From Thiomicrorhabdus sp041583835 (lineage in GTDB: Bacteria; Pseudomonadota; Gammaproteobacteria; Thiomicrospirales; Thiomicrospiraceae): DNA of 64,000 nt. A program made the position numbers and the translations under genes. Shown piece by piece: positions 1 to 9,013 of this stretch. The stretch lies in NCBI RefSeq assembly GCF_041583835.1, contig NZ_JBFHFC010000011.1:1-64000 (forward strand), written 5' to 3'. The first letter of the stretch is position 1; every line of letters begins with the position of its first letter. The notes beneath the pieces were generated by a model. It did not search any database and had not been told where the DNA came from. It saw nothing but the letters and a program-made list of their open reading frames with translations.

Positions 1-576
1 ATACGGGCGTAGTGACCCTAACGGGAACGAATACCTACAGCGGCGGAACTACAGTGAGTGGCGGAACCTTGCAAGGCACGACCGACTCATTGCAGGGCGA
101 CATCGTGAACAATGCGAATGTTGCGTTTGACCAAAGTGCATCCGGTACTTATGCCGGCGCTATGGGTGGCACAGGTCATCTGATTAAGTCGAATACGGGC
201 GTAGTGACCCTAACGGGAACGAATACCTACAGCGGCGGAACTACAGTGAGTGGCGGAACCTTGCAAGGCACGACCGACTCATTGCAGGGCGACATCGTGA
301 ACAATGCGAATGTCGCATTTGATCAAAGTGCATCCGGTACTTATGCCGGCGCCATGGGTGGTACAGGTCATCTGATCAAGTCGAATACGGGTGTATTGAC
401 CTTAACCGGAACGAACACCTACAGCGGTGGAACCACCGTCAATGGCGGAACCTTACAAGGCACGACCGACTCATTGCAGGGCGACATCGTGAACAATGCG
501 AATGTCGCATTTGACCAAAGTGCATCGGGCATCTACGCCGGAGCTATAAGCGGTACCGGTAGCCTGGTTAAATCGA
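1..576 (+). repeat. Exact-period 192-bp tandem coding repeat (three units)
   Basis: Units begin at 1, 193 and 385 with no length variation, so each codes for 64 residues. Units 1 and 2 are identical for roughly the first 120 bases and then differ at six positions, all synonymous. Unit 3 is more diverged in its second half, and the sequence after 577 is a degenerate fourth unit. More units probably lie left of the window. Confidence 0.95.
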
Positions 577-2258
577 ATGCCGGGCGTCTCAATTTAACCG
601 GACTGAATACCTATAGTGGCGATACCACGATTAACGACGGAATTCTGTCCGTCAATGGTTCAGCGGCCAATTCCAGAGCGATCGTCAATACAAGCGGCAC
701 CTTGGGCGGTTCCGGTACGATTGGCGGAATTTCGCTCAATGGCGGTACGCTTGCTCCAGGTAACTCCATAGGGACTTTGAACGTAGCCGGAGATGTGGAT
801 TTTTCTGCCGGCGGCGTATATGCGGTGGAAGTGGATGCGGCAGGCAATTCCGATTATATCAATGCGACGGGCACAGCCACTTTGACGAACGGTTCGGTTC
901 AGGTGATTCCGGAAGCCGGTACTTATAACCTTAGTACCGATTACACCATCCTGACCGCAGCGGGCGGCTTGGGCGGTACAACGTTTGACAGCGTCAGCTC
1001 GACACTGGCCTTCCTGACACCGACGTTAACTTACGACGCCAATAACGTTTTGCTGAATTTGCGTCGCAATACATCCGATTATGCTTCGGTGTCCACAACC
1101 CCTAACCAAGTCGCAGTCGGTACCATGCTGGATCAGTTGTTCAACACGGGCACTACTAGTGTGGATACGGTGTTAAGCAACCTCAATAATTTGACGGCTG
1201 CTGGCGCAAGACAAGCTTATGATGCCCTAAGTGGTGTTCAGCACACCTACAGTAATCAAGTTTCCCTGCAATCCGTCAACCAGTTCAAGGGCTTGCTGTT
1301 TGATCGTATAAATACCCCGTCTCCACTGCTTGCTGCTAAAGAAAGCGATCGTATGCTGGCTTATAACGACGGCGAGACCATGACCGATGCGGGTTCGCAA
1401 TTATTTGATAGTAACCCACCTGCTGAAAAAGAGTGGTGGATTCGCGGTGTGGCAAACTATGGCAACATTGACGACACCCTTAATGTCAGCGGTGCGGATT
1501 ACAATGCCAGCGGTGTCGCCATCGGTGCCGATTACAAGCTGGATGACAAGCTGACGTTGGGTGCCGCTTTCGGACAAACCCGAACCGATGTCGATGTTGA
1601 TCTAGGAAGCATGAATGTCTCAACCTACCAAGCGGCCTTATATGGTAAGAAGCGACTTGAAGACGACTATTACGTCAGCGGAATGGCTGGAATTGGATAC
1701 CATAACACCGAAGCCGATCGTCAAGTCATCGTCGGGTTGACAAACAGCATCGCCAAATCCGATTACAATTCCTGGACAGGTAATATGGCGATTGAAGGCG
1801 GTCGCCGGTTTGCCATCAATGAGACCGGTAGCGTCACGCCCTATGCGGGGATTGAATACGCACACCTTTACCATGAAGGTTTTACCGAGCGTGGAGCGGG
1901 AGAGGCCAATCTTAAGGTAGCCGACAACACTCAGAACTCTCTGCGCTCCGCCATCGGTGCCCGTATAGAGCAAACTTGGACGACCAATAAAGGCTATCGC
2001 GTCCGCCCTTCCGTCGAACTGGCTTGGGTACATGAATATCTCGATGATACGGCTGTCCTCCGTGCCGGTTTTGCTCCGACACCGGAAACGACCTTTAGTT
2101 TAGACGGTTCCAAGCTTGACCGTGATCGGGCCAGAGTCGGATTGGGGCTTAATATGCAGCTTTCTGATACCGCCTCTTTGACTCTGGGTTATCAGGGAGA
2201 AATTGCAGGTTCCGACGAACGTCAAGACTTCTCCGCTACTTATAGAATGGCTTGGTAA
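1..2258 (+). CDS. Autotransporter (type V secretion), 3' part, with tandem passenger repeats
   Basis: Partial: the frame is open at the left edge of the window and the true start lies upstream. The passenger part consists of beta-helix repeats with the TNTYSGGTT and GGTL signatures of passenger-associated transport repeats. Three 64-residue units are nearly identical (bases 1-192, 193-384 and 385-576) and a diverged unit follows. A linker with GGTLAPGNSIGTL is typical of the end of autotransporter passengers. From about base 1431 (EWWIRGVANYG) to the stop, about 275 residues form a C-terminal beta-barrel ending in the aromatic residue W (YRMAW), as expected for a BAM-inserted barrel. The protein should be exported by Sec, insert its barrel in the outer membrane and display or release the repeat passenger. 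Adhesin or autoaggregation roles are typical of the family, but the substrate here is unknown. Confidence 0.93.
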   Translation, partial: TGVVTLTGTNTYSGGTTVSGGTLQGTTDSLQGDIVNNANVAFDQSASGTYAGAMGGTGHLIKSNTGVVTLTGTNTYSGGTTVSGGTLQGTTDSLQGDIVNNANVAFDQSASGTYAGAMGGTGHLIKSNTGVLTLTGTNTYSGGTTVNGGTLQGTTDSLQGDIVNNANVAFDQSASGIYAGAISGTGSLVKSNAGRLNLTGLNTYSGDTTINDGILSVNGSAANSRAIVNTSGTLGGSGTIGGISLNGGTLAPGNSIGTLNVAGDVDFSAGGVYAVEVDAAGNSDYINATGTATLTNGSVQVIPEAGTYNLSTDYTILTAAGGLGGTTFDSVSSTLAFLTPTLTYDANNVLLNLRRNTSDYASVSTTPNQVAVGTMLDQLFNTGTTSVDTVLSNLNNLTAAGARQAYDALSGVQHTYSNQVSLQSVNQFKGLLFDRINTPSPLLAAKESDRMLAYNDGETMTDAGSQLFDSNPPAEKEWWIRGVANYGNIDDTLNVSGADYNASGVAIGADYKLDDKLTLGAAFGQTRTDVDVDLGSMNVSTYQAALYGKKRLEDDYYVSGMAGIGYHNTEADRQVIVGLTNSIAKSDYNSWTGNMAIEGGRRFAINETGSVTPYAGIEYAHLYHEGFTERGAGEANLKVADNTQNSLRSAIGARIEQTWTTNKGYRVRPSVELAWVHEYLDDTAVLRAGFAPTPETTFSLDGSKLDRDRARVGLGLNMQLSDTASLTLGYQGEIAGSDERQDFSATYRMAW

Positions 2259-2361
2259 AGCTGTCTATTTCTGAATGGGCGCTTGTCGTTACGGAGTTAA
2301 TTAAAATCGCCCAGATTAGAGTGGCGAAGTTATTTAGTTGAGGGCTGGCCGTGTAAGATGA

Positions 2362-2386
2362 CCTGTAACCGAGACAGGCCATTTTT
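2362..2386 (+). terminator. Candidate intrinsic terminator of the autotransporter gene
   Basis: A 5-bp stem CCTGT/ACAGG (2362-2366 with 2374-2378) is followed by CCA and a run of five T (2382-2386). The stem is short, so this is a moderate call. It sits between the autotransporter stop and the convergent gpt gene. Confidence 0.45.
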
Positions 2387-2393
2387 CATTGGC

Positions 2394-2879
2394 TTATTCG
2401 TCGGCGTGCTTGGAGATGGGTTTAACGTAATCCAGATCCAGATCCCAAGGAAAATAAATCCATGTGTCTTGAGGGATTTCGGTAATAAAGTTATCGACTA
2501 ACGGACGTCCTTCCGGCTTTGCATAAACGGTTGCAAAATAAGCTTTAGGCAAGCGCTCTCTTACAAACTTAGCCGTCTTTCCTGTATCAACTAAATCATC
2601 AATCAATAGATAGTTTTCACCATCCGTCGTTGCCGTTACATCGTTCAGCACGACCGGTTCGCTAATTTCTTTGTGGCTATAGGTTCGAACGGAAATGGTA
2701 TCCACTACTCGAATGCCCAATTCTCGGGCAATAATGCCTGCCGGAATCATGCCGCCACGGGTAATGGCGATGATACCGTCCCATTTGTGACCTAAGGCGA
2801 CGAGTTCATGGGTTAAGGCGCGGCAATCCCGGTGAAGTTGATCCCAGGAGATGATGTGTTTTTTGACTTGGTTGCTCAT
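2394..2879 (-). CDS. gpt: Xanthine-guanine phosphoribosyltransferase
   Basis: The 161-residue protein matches the E. coli Gpt type of purine salvage enzyme, which joins guanine, xanthine or hypoxanthine to PRPP in the cytoplasm. Visible features are the RGG loop (residues 41-43), the PRPP-binding motif LIDDLVDTGKT (92-102), and the KPEGRPLVDN and IPQDTWIYFPWD segments that are characteristic of Gpt rather than Hpt. Length is close to the roughly 152 residues of E. coli Gpt. It is a single-gene unit, convergent with the autotransporter and divergent from the acyl-carrier-protein operon. A TATAAT box lies 28-33 bases upstream of the start. Confidence 0.93.
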   Translation of the reverse strand: MSNQVKKHIISWDQLHRDCRALTHELVALGHKWDGIIAITRGGMIPAGIIARELGIRVVDTISVRTYSHKEISEPVVLNDVTATTDGENYLLIDDLVDTGKTAKFVRERLPKAYFATVYAKPEGRPLVDNFITEIPQDTWIYFPWDLDLDYVKPISKHADE

Positions 2880-2906
2880 AGTGAATTACTTTTTTTAATT
2901 TCAATA

Positions 2907-2912
2907 ATTATA
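2907..2912 (-). promoter_or_regulatory. -10 box candidate for gpt
   Basis: The minus strand reads TATAAT here, 28-33 bases before the gpt ATG. No good -35 hexamer is seen at 17 bp, so the promoter call rests on the -10 alone. Confidence 0.4.
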
Positions 2913-3120
2913 CCGTATTCCTTGTATTTCAATAGGTTGAAGCACGGCATTTATATTTAAAAAAACACTGGTTTTATACGCCGCCGATATTTGTAAAACA
3001 GGTTTATTTACGGTTTTGATCAAGTGGCGAATTTAAGTCTTTAGCCGGAAAAAGTGTTATCTCTAGTCACAATGCCGTTATGGAATTAAAATACCCAGCC
3101 TCCGGATTGGTGATTTGTAA

Positions 3121-3129
3121 TGCTATAAC
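3121..3129 (+). promoter_or_regulatory. Extended -10 promoter candidate of the plus-strand pigment operon
   Basis: TGCTATAAC matches the extended -10 pattern TGnTATAAT at eight of its nine positions. It lies about 86 bases before the ACP start codon. No convincing -35 element accompanies it. Confidence 0.35.
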
Positions 3130-3215
3130 TGCTAGTGACTGTCGTTAAATAGCTTATTTTTAAGTGCATTGCCATTTATAATAATTCGATAAAAATAAAA
3201 GATTAAGGATAGAAC

Positions 3216-3476
3216 ATGACTCCAGAACAGGCCGAAATTGCTCAAATGATTATCGAATCGGTAAATTTAGAAGACGTTTCTTTGGAAGAGATTGACCCTA
3301 ATGAACCGATTTTTAATGACGGGTTGGGTTTGGATTCAATTGATGCTTTGGAGATATCTCTGGAGTTGAACAAACGCTACGGAATCAAGATCAAATCGGA
3401 CGATCAGAATGTCGGCGAAATCTTTTCTTCGGTAGCGGCCCTAACGGACTTTGTTCAAGCCAATAAACCGGCTTAA
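3216..3476 (+). CDS. Acyl carrier protein of the aryl-polyene cluster
   Basis: This 86-residue acidic protein carries the phosphopantetheine attachment motif GLDSIDALE with Ser41. It would carry the growing polyene as a thioester for the type II polyketide enzymes encoded in the same cluster. The start is supported by a ribosome-binding site (AAGGA) about seven bases upstream. It is the first gene of the plus-strand operon, followed after eight bases by the acyl-AMP ligase. Characterised aryl-polyene systems usually have two carrier proteins (ApeE and ApeF); only this one is in the window, so I do not assign a letter. Confidence 0.9.
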   Translation: MTPEQAEIAQMIIESVNLEDVSLEEIDPNEPIFNDGLGLDSIDALEISLELNKRYGIKIKSDDQNVGEIFSSVAALTDFVQANKPA

Positions 3477-3484
3477 ATACGCCA

Positions 3485-4885
3485 GTGTCGCGTTCGTTAT
3501 TGGAATCGGCGAGAGAGTCGATGCTACAAGGGTTGTTTTCGGACGACCCTTTTGTGCTTTTGGAGGAGGGTAAATACTCCCGCCACCAGATTGTTTCCGC
3601 TGCGTTTCGGTTAAGCTCCGATCTACCGGAAGCCCCCGTGGTAATGAATTTATATACACGGCGGCATGAATTTCTAGTGGTGTTGTTGGCGGTGGCGTTT
3701 CAAAACGGGGTGACGATCTTACCGCCGAATACGGCCGAGAATACCGTGAACGGACTTCTCGACGAGATTGAAAGTGAACGCAAGCTGATTGTTGGCGATC
3801 AAGTTGCGGATCGCAATGCTCTGGCTTCTATCGATCTCGAAACGTTGATGTCGGCAGATCTGGTGAATGAAACGTTATTGCAGCCAAAGCTGCAGACATT
3901 AACGGATGCGCAGATATGGCTGTATACCTCCGGTTCGACAGGCAAGGCTAAAAAAGTCGTTAAAACCTGGCATCAAATGATGGTGTTGGCTGCTAAGGCG
4001 ATCGCACGGTTTGAACTCAATGAAAACAAGACGCCGGGGTGTGTGGTGGCAACGGTGCCTAGTCAGCATATGTTCGGTTTGGAAACCACGATATTCTGGC
4101 CGTTGTTTTCAAAATTACAGGTGTGGTCCGGTCGTCCGTTGTTTGCCGAAGATATTAAATTTGCCATTAACCTGGTGCACCAGCCGGTATGGTTGGTTTC
4201 GACGCCTTTGCATCTGAAAAAACTGGCGCAGTTCGACACGGATTGGTCTGTGCAAAACGCAGATTTTCAAGATGGTTCGGAAGGCTTAAAAGTGTTGTCG
4301 GCGACGGCTCCGTTGGATGTGGAGTTGGCTAAAACCGTCAGTAGGAAAATGCGGGCACGGGTTTTTGAGGTGTTTGGCAGTACCGAAACCGCTTCGATTG
4401 CTTCACGTGAAACATTAGTGTTCGAAGCTTGGCGACTTTACGAACATAATCGTTTGCAAAAGAACGATAGTACGGACGGCTATGATGTAATCATCCAGGA
4501 TTTAGACGAGCGGCATCCGTTACAGGATAAGATTCAGCTTTTATCGCCTACCGAGTTCAGTGTGTTGGGGCGTCAGTCGGATTTGATTAAAGTTGCGGGG
4601 AAACGTGCATCCTTGGCGGATTTAAACCGAATTTTGCAAAATCTTCCTCAGGTTGAGGACGGTGTTTTTTGGAAGCCGGAAGACAGTGAACGTTTACAGG
4701 CATTTGTGGTTTCCGATGAATCTTCACAGGCCATCCGTCAACAACTGGCTAAATCGATGGATGCGGTGTTTTTACCCCGGCCGGTTCACTTTGTTGAGCG
4801 AATCCCGCGTAATGAAATGGGCAAGGTGCCGGTTCATGCGCTGCTCGACTTGCTGAATCAGGCAAAAGGAGAGGTTAAAGGGTGA
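3485..4885 (+). CDS. Acyl-AMP ligase loading the aryl starter (ApeH-like)
   Basis: This 466-residue member of the ANL adenylating family should activate a carboxylic acid with ATP and transfer it to the carrier protein. The P-loop YTSGSTGKAKK is at residues 147-157, the GSTE motif at 298-301, and the C-terminal PRNEMGK motif with the catalytic lysine is around residue 447. The start is GTG at 3485, eight bases after the ACP stop; the next in-frame ATG is at 3521. In aryl-polyene and xanthomonadin systems the equivalent enzyme activates an aromatic starter such as 4-hydroxybenzoate or a hydroxycinnamate; which one is used here cannot be read from the sequence. Confidence 0.85.
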   Translation: MSRSLLESARESMLQGLFSDDPFVLLEEGKYSRHQIVSAAFRLSSDLPEAPVVMNLYTRRHEFLVVLLAVAFQNGVTILPPNTAENTVNGLLDEIESERKLIVGDQVADRNALASIDLETLMSADLVNETLLQPKLQTLTDAQIWLYTSGSTGKAKKVVKTWHQMMVLAAKAIARFELNENKTPGCVVATVPSQHMFGLETTIFWPLFSKLQVWSGRPLFAEDIKFAINLVHQPVWLVSTPLHLKKLAQFDTDWSVQNADFQDGSEGLKVLSATAPLDVELAKTVSRKMRARVFEVFGSTETASIASRETLVFEAWRLYEHNRLQKNDSTDGYDVIIQDLDERHPLQDKIQLLSPTEFSVLGRQSDLIKVAGKRASLADLNRILQNLPQVEDGVFWKPEDSERLQAFVVSDESSQAIRQQLAKSMDAVFLPRPVHFVERIPRNEMGKVPVHALLDLLNQAKGEVKG

Positions 4886-4887
4886 TA

Positions 4888-5217
4888 ATGGAGAAAGGCG
4901 ATTTAACAGGCTCTTTTGTGATTCCGCACAGCCATCCAAGTATTGCCGGTCATTTTCCGGGTCATCCGATTGTACCGGGGGTGATCTTGTTGGCGGAAGT
5001 CGAGCGTTTGTTAAAGGCCAATTATCGCGGGATTGAAATCTTGAAAGTCGTACAAGCGAAATTTAATCAGCCGGTTTTGCCGGAACAATCGGTTCGCATC
5101 GCACTGGACGTGGTGGGAGCGAAGAGCCAAGGTCAATTAAAAGCCAACTTTAAACTGTTTACGGAGGCTGACTTGCTAGCGGCATCCGGTCAGTTTTTAT
5201 TGGAGCGAAAAGGCTAA
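4888..5217 (+). CDS. FabA/FabZ-like 3-hydroxyacyl-ACP dehydratase (ApeI-like)
   Basis: A short hotdog-fold protein of 109 residues with the FabZ active-site segment GHFPGHPIVPGV (His22). It should dehydrate 3-hydroxyacyl-ACP during polyene extension. I chose ATG 4888 because AAAGGG sits at good spacing before it; GTG 4882 in the same frame is an alternative adding two residues and would overlap the ligase stop. It overlaps the next gene by one base (TAATG). In characterised aryl-polyene systems this protein works as a heterodimer with ApeP, and a matching ApeP-like gene is present at 13.7 kb. Confidence 0.85.
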   Translation: MEKGDLTGSFVIPHSHPSIAGHFPGHPIVPGVILLAEVERLLKANYRGIEILKVVQAKFNQPVLPEQSVRIALDVVGAKSQGQLKANFKLFTEADLLAASGQFLLERKG

Positions 5218-6119
5218 TGTCAGCAAATAGACCAACGGACTGGACCGCTCAAAAAGAACGAACTTCCGGTTTCTGGTTAAGAGTTATCCGTAGATTGGCG
5301 TTGTTGCTGCCGCGATGGGCGGTAGGCCTTCTTCTGCATCCGATCACCGTGTTTTATCTGTTGATTTCAAAGCAGCAAAAAGCGGCATCCCGCCATTATT
5401 TAAATCAGGCTTTGGGCAGACCTGCCCGCTTTTCGGATGTATACAAACATTTCCTCTGGTTTGCGACCACCATTCTCGACCGCGTTTATTTCCTTACCGG
5501 TCGTATCGACGGCTTTGAGGTGGAGTACGAGAATCTAGAGCAATGGCTTGATTCAATGGCGGACAATCCGTCCCAGCTTTATTTGGGGGCACACTTCGGT
5601 AGCTTGGATGCTATTCGGGCTTTATCGTTGGACCAGTACGGCATCAAGATTAAAATCGTGTTGAAGGTCGATCAGAATCAGGCGTTGGTGAGTCTGCTGA
5701 ACGAACTCAATCCGGGGTTGGCCGAGAATGTCATTCCGTACAGCGGTATGAAGACGATTTTCGACATCCATGAAGCGCTTGAAACCGGAAATTCGGTCGC
5801 CATGCTCAAGGATCGGGCGGTGGGAGATGAAGCCACCGTGACCGTCAAATTCTTTAACGACCGCATTGCCGTTCCGGTTTCGGGGTTTAAGTTAGCAAAG
5901 CGTTTCAATATTCCGATTAACGTTTTCTTCGGTCGTTATGAAGGGGGAAACAAATACCACGTTCATAGCGACCAACTCCTGTTTGATAAGCAGATGAGTT
6001 TGCAGGAGATGGCGCAGGTTTATATGAATCGGGTAGAAGAGCAATGCCGGATTTCCCCATACAACTGGTTTAACTTCTACCATTACTGGTTAGACACGGA
6101 AAAGACCGATGCGGATTAA
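5217..6119 (+). CDS. LpxL/HtrB-family acyltransferase of the pigment cluster
   Basis: This 300-residue protein belongs to the lipid A acyltransferase (LpxL/HtrB) superfamily. The catalytic H-x4-D motif is HFGSLD at residues 126-131, and the C-terminal NWFNFYHYW segment is characteristic. An N-terminal hydrophobic stretch (about 26-52) should anchor it to the inner membrane. In aryl-polyene clusters such enzymes are thought to attach an acyl chain or transfer the polyene to a lipid head group, which anchors the pigment in the outer membrane. It is translationally coupled to both neighbours, with one base of overlap upstream and eleven downstream. Confidence 0.85.
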   Translation: MSANRPTDWTAQKERTSGFWLRVIRRLALLLPRWAVGLLLHPITVFYLLISKQQKAASRHYLNQALGRPARFSDVYKHFLWFATTILDRVYFLTGRIDGFEVEYENLEQWLDSMADNPSQLYLGAHFGSLDAIRALSLDQYGIKIKIVLKVDQNQALVSLLNELNPGLAENVIPYSGMKTIFDIHEALETGNSVAMLKDRAVGDEATVTVKFFNDRIAVPVSGFKLAKRFNIPINVFFGRYEGGNKYHVHSDQLLFDKQMSLQEMAQVYMNRVEEQCRISPYNWFNFYHYWLDTEKTDAD

Positions 6120-6684
6120 GCGCGCGCTGTGGTTGTTGATCTGTCTTTGGACTTGCAGTGCGCATGTTGTGCTGGCTGTGGATAAGGAACAGCTTTATCA
6201 ATCCTGGCCGCAGCCGGTTGAAAACCAGCTTTTTACCGAAGAACGTTTTGACGAGCTATTGGAAATCAAATCGGTCTATCAAGGGCGCTTTCATTTTGAG
6301 AACGCACAGTCGTTTGCGATTGAATATCTTTCGCCCATTAAAGGCAGCTTAAGGCTCAAAAACGATTTACTTGTCATCGATTTCCCTCAACGAAAACTGC
6401 AAACCGGTCTGAATCAATTGCCGGAAGTGGCGCAGTTTCTCGCACCGTTACAAAATCTGATATCCGGCCGTCCGCAAGCTTTGGAAACAAACTATCAGGT
6501 TTCCGTCGAGACGCTTTCGACGGAGGTATGGCAGATGGTGCTCGAACCTAAGTCAACTATGAATTTGACGGCGAGCCGTATCACGGTAACCGGTAAAACG
6601 GTCGATAATCAAACCCGGGTCCAAAGTATCAAACTGGATTTCAATAGCGGCGACTGGCGCCTGTATCGTTTGAAAGATGAATAA
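6109..6684 (+). CDS. LolA-like periplasmic carrier protein of the pigment cluster
   Basis: The 191-residue product begins with a signal peptide (about residues 1-23, cleavage after VLA) and is otherwise mostly beta-rich and soluble. Position and size match the outer-membrane lipoprotein carrier (LolA)-like protein that accompanies the exporter in aryl-polyene clusters. There it is presumed to take the lipidated product across the periplasm. It overlaps the acyltransferase by eleven bases and the MMPL exporter by eight, so the three are co-translated. Sequence similarity to true LolA is weak; the call relies on context and fold-level features. Confidence 0.7.
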   Translation: MRIKRALWLLICLWTCSAHVVLAVDKEQLYQSWPQPVENQLFTEERFDELLEIKSVYQGRFHFENAQSFAIEYLSPIKGSLRLKNDLLVIDFPQRKLQTGLNQLPEVAQFLAPLQNLISGRPQALETNYQVSVETLSTEVWQMVLEPKSTMNLTASRITVTGKTVDNQTRVQSIKLDFNSGDWRLYRLKDE

Positions 6685-8998
6685 CTTGAAAGCGTATCTA
6701 CCCATAATCGGTTTGGTCGCGCTGTTGGCGCTGACGGCCGTTTTCGCTTGGCCGAAGATGACTTTACAGAATCAATTGACGGCATTTTTCCCTAAGTCGC
6801 AGGATGCCGAACAATCGTTGTTAATGGGCACGCTTGAACAGATGCTCAATGCCGGTTCCGGCAATCAACCGGTGATGATTTCGCTTTCCGCTTCGCCGCG
6901 AACGGATGTACATGCCTTGGCAGCTTTCAGTCGGCAGTTGAAACAGGCTTTGGCAGATCAGGAATGGGTGCAGAACGTGGACAATTCGCCTCCGCCGTTG
7001 AGTCGTTGGCAAAGCAGTCCGTTACGGGATTACCGTTACCTGTTCACCGATTTTTCGGCAGACGGCTTAACCGCCCGGATTCAGCAATTGTGGCAGGCGT
7101 GGCAACTCGGTGTCGTGTTGGATAAGAAAACCGTACTGAGCGATCCAACGCAACAATGGCTGCATTATTTACGTGCCGGTCAGACCGAGTCTCAAATTCC
7201 GACGACGGACGGTGTATGGCTACTGCCTACCTCTGAATCATCTCCGTCACAACATGCGTTGTTATTGGTGAGTTTAAAAGCAAACGATGCCGATGCGCTG
7301 AAATCGATTCGTCCTTTCGTCGATCGTTTTATTACCGAGAAGACCGGCTCGGCGGTACAGGCACAACTTTCCAGTGCCGGGCTGATCGCTTTGCAGGCCA
7401 GAGAAAAAATGCAGGGCGAATTACAGACGTTATCGATTTTAGCCGCCTTGACGATTTTGCTGTTTTTAACCTTCGTTTTCCGCAATGGCGTTTGGGTCGG
7501 ATTGAGTTTCGTACCGTTGGCAGGCGCGACGTTGTTTGCGGCAATCAGCGTGAATGTGTTGTTCGGTTCGATTGAAGTTTTAACACTGGCGCTGGGAGTG
7601 GTGTTGATCGGGGTGACGGTGGATTATCCGATTCATGCTTTTACGGCAATCAAAAAGGGAGCCGATGCGGCGAACCGAATCTGGCCGATCATCCGCTTGG
7701 GAGGCGTCACCAGTTTAATCGGTTTCCTTAGTCTCGGTTTATTGGACATTACCGGTATTCAGCAAATAGCGGTCTTCGCCAGTGTCGGCATATTGACCGC
7801 ATTGCTGATTACACGAGGCGTGATGTGGCAATTTCAGTGGCATGAAGCGATTCCAGCGAATCCAACCCAAGAAAACCGAATGCACCTGCCGAAAATTTTA
7901 AAACGTTCCGTAGAGCGGTTTTTTGAAATGCTTCTTCCTTATGCCGGACGTATCCTGTTGGTTTTGTTGGTAGCGAGTGTGTTTACGGCGATCGTCAAGC
8001 CGTTTAATTGGCAGGACGATCTGGCAAGTTTAAGTCCCGTTCCGCAAACGCTACTGACTCAGGACGGTCAGTTGCGAACGCAGTTTCAGCAAGCCGAAGC
8101 GGGGCAGTTCTTGCTGATGCGTGCGGACAATGTGGAAAATTTGTTGCAGCAGCAAGAGCAGATAAAGTCGGCGTTGTTGGCGTTGCAACAGGATGGCGTT
8201 ATGAGCGGTTTTATGATGTTGGCTGATTTTCTGCCCAGCCAATCTTTACAGCACCAACGGCAAAAATCGCTGCCCGAAACCGCCGAATTGCAATCGCAGA
8301 TAATCGCAGCCGATACGCCGTTGAAAGCTAAGCATTTCAAAGAGTTTTTTAGCCGTGTCAGTGATAGCAAGCAACTGCCGGCAATGAATTTTGATCGTTA
8401 CCAGACTCTGGCGTTGGATTGGCAGAAAGCCTTGTTGCCGATCCTGGTGTCGTCGATCGACGGGCAGATTGTCGGCAAGGTCTTGCTGCAGGATGTCAAA
8501 CAACCGGAGGCGCTGAAACGATGGAGTCATCAACATGGTTTGCCGTATTTTCATCAGCGGCAGTTTGTGGCAGATTCGGTATACGAACTTAGAAATCAGC
8601 TTGGCTGGGTGATGTTGATGTTTATCTCGGTCATCGCTCTGTTTTTACTGTGGCGCAAACGTGATTTTGAGCAGGCCCGGCAAGTTTTGATTCCGGTGGT
8701 TTTGGGTGTGGGTTTGACGTTTTCGAGCTTGATCGGATTGGGGCAGGCGTTGACGGTATTTCACATGCTGTCGGTTTTATTGGTGGTGGCCATCGGACTG
8801 GATTACAGTTTATTCGCCCAAGAGGCCAAGCGCACTCCGGAAAGTCTGGAATCGGTGCCGGTGGCTCTGATGACCACGGTGATTTCATTCGGATTTTTGA
8901 TGTTTACCCAAATCCCGATTCTGGTCGCAATCGGGCAAACTTTGGTGTTGGGCGTATTGTGGATTTATCTGACGGCGCGTTTATATCATCGAGTGTGA
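6677..8998 (+). CDS. MMPL/RND-family exporter
   Basis: A 773-residue membrane protein with one N-terminal helix, a large periplasmic domain, a bundle of about five helices (roughly residues 255-380), a second periplasmic domain and a final helix bundle. This duplicated arrangement is that of the MMPL/RND superfamily. The role inferred from the cluster is export of the lipidated polyene from the inner membrane, with the LolA-like protein as periplasmic partner. It is the last gene of the plus-strand operon and stops 15 bases before the convergent halogenase-like gene ends, with no hairpin terminator between them. Confidence 0.87.
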   Translation: MNNLKAYLPIIGLVALLALTAVFAWPKMTLQNQLTAFFPKSQDAEQSLLMGTLEQMLNAGSGNQPVMISLSASPRTDVHALAAFSRQLKQALADQEWVQNVDNSPPPLSRWQSSPLRDYRYLFTDFSADGLTARIQQLWQAWQLGVVLDKKTVLSDPTQQWLHYLRAGQTESQIPTTDGVWLLPTSESSPSQHALLLVSLKANDADALKSIRPFVDRFITEKTGSAVQAQLSSAGLIALQAREKMQGELQTLSILAALTILLFLTFVFRNGVWVGLSFVPLAGATLFAAISVNVLFGSIEVLTLALGVVLIGVTVDYPIHAFTAIKKGADAANRIWPIIRLGGVTSLIGFLSLGLLDITGIQQIAVFASVGILTALLITRGVMWQFQWHEAIPANPTQENRMHLPKILKRSVERFFEMLLPYAGRILLVLLVASVFTAIVKPFNWQDDLASLSPVPQTLLTQDGQLRTQFQQAEAGQFLLMRADNVENLLQQQEQIKSALLALQQDGVMSGFMMLADFLPSQSLQHQRQKSLPETAELQSQIIAADTPLKAKHFKEFFSRVSDSKQLPAMNFDRYQTLALDWQKALLPILVSSIDGQIVGKVLLQDVKQPEALKRWSHQHGLPYFHQRQFVADSVYELRNQLGWVMLMFISVIALFLLWRKRDFEQARQVLIPVVLGVGLTFSSLIGLGQALTVFHMLSVLLVVAIGLDYSLFAQEAKRTPESLESVPVALMTTVISFGFLMFTQIPILVAIGQTLVLGVLWIYLTARLYHRV

Positions 8999-9013
8999 AT
9001 CAATCCTGGCGGA

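Larger units (their letters stand above)
2880..3215. other. Divergent intergenic region gpt / aryl-polyene operon
   Basis: These 336 AT-rich bases hold no credible gene. They contain the gpt -10 box, an extended -10 candidate for the plus-strand operon at 3121-3129, and the AAGGA ribosome-binding site before the ACP start. I found no tRNA-like fold, strong hairpin or clear operator dyad. Confidence 0.7.

Noticed and set aside
1..576. Possible CRISPR or satellite array
   Set aside because: The period is 192 bp without spacers, and every unit is in frame in the autotransporter passenger.
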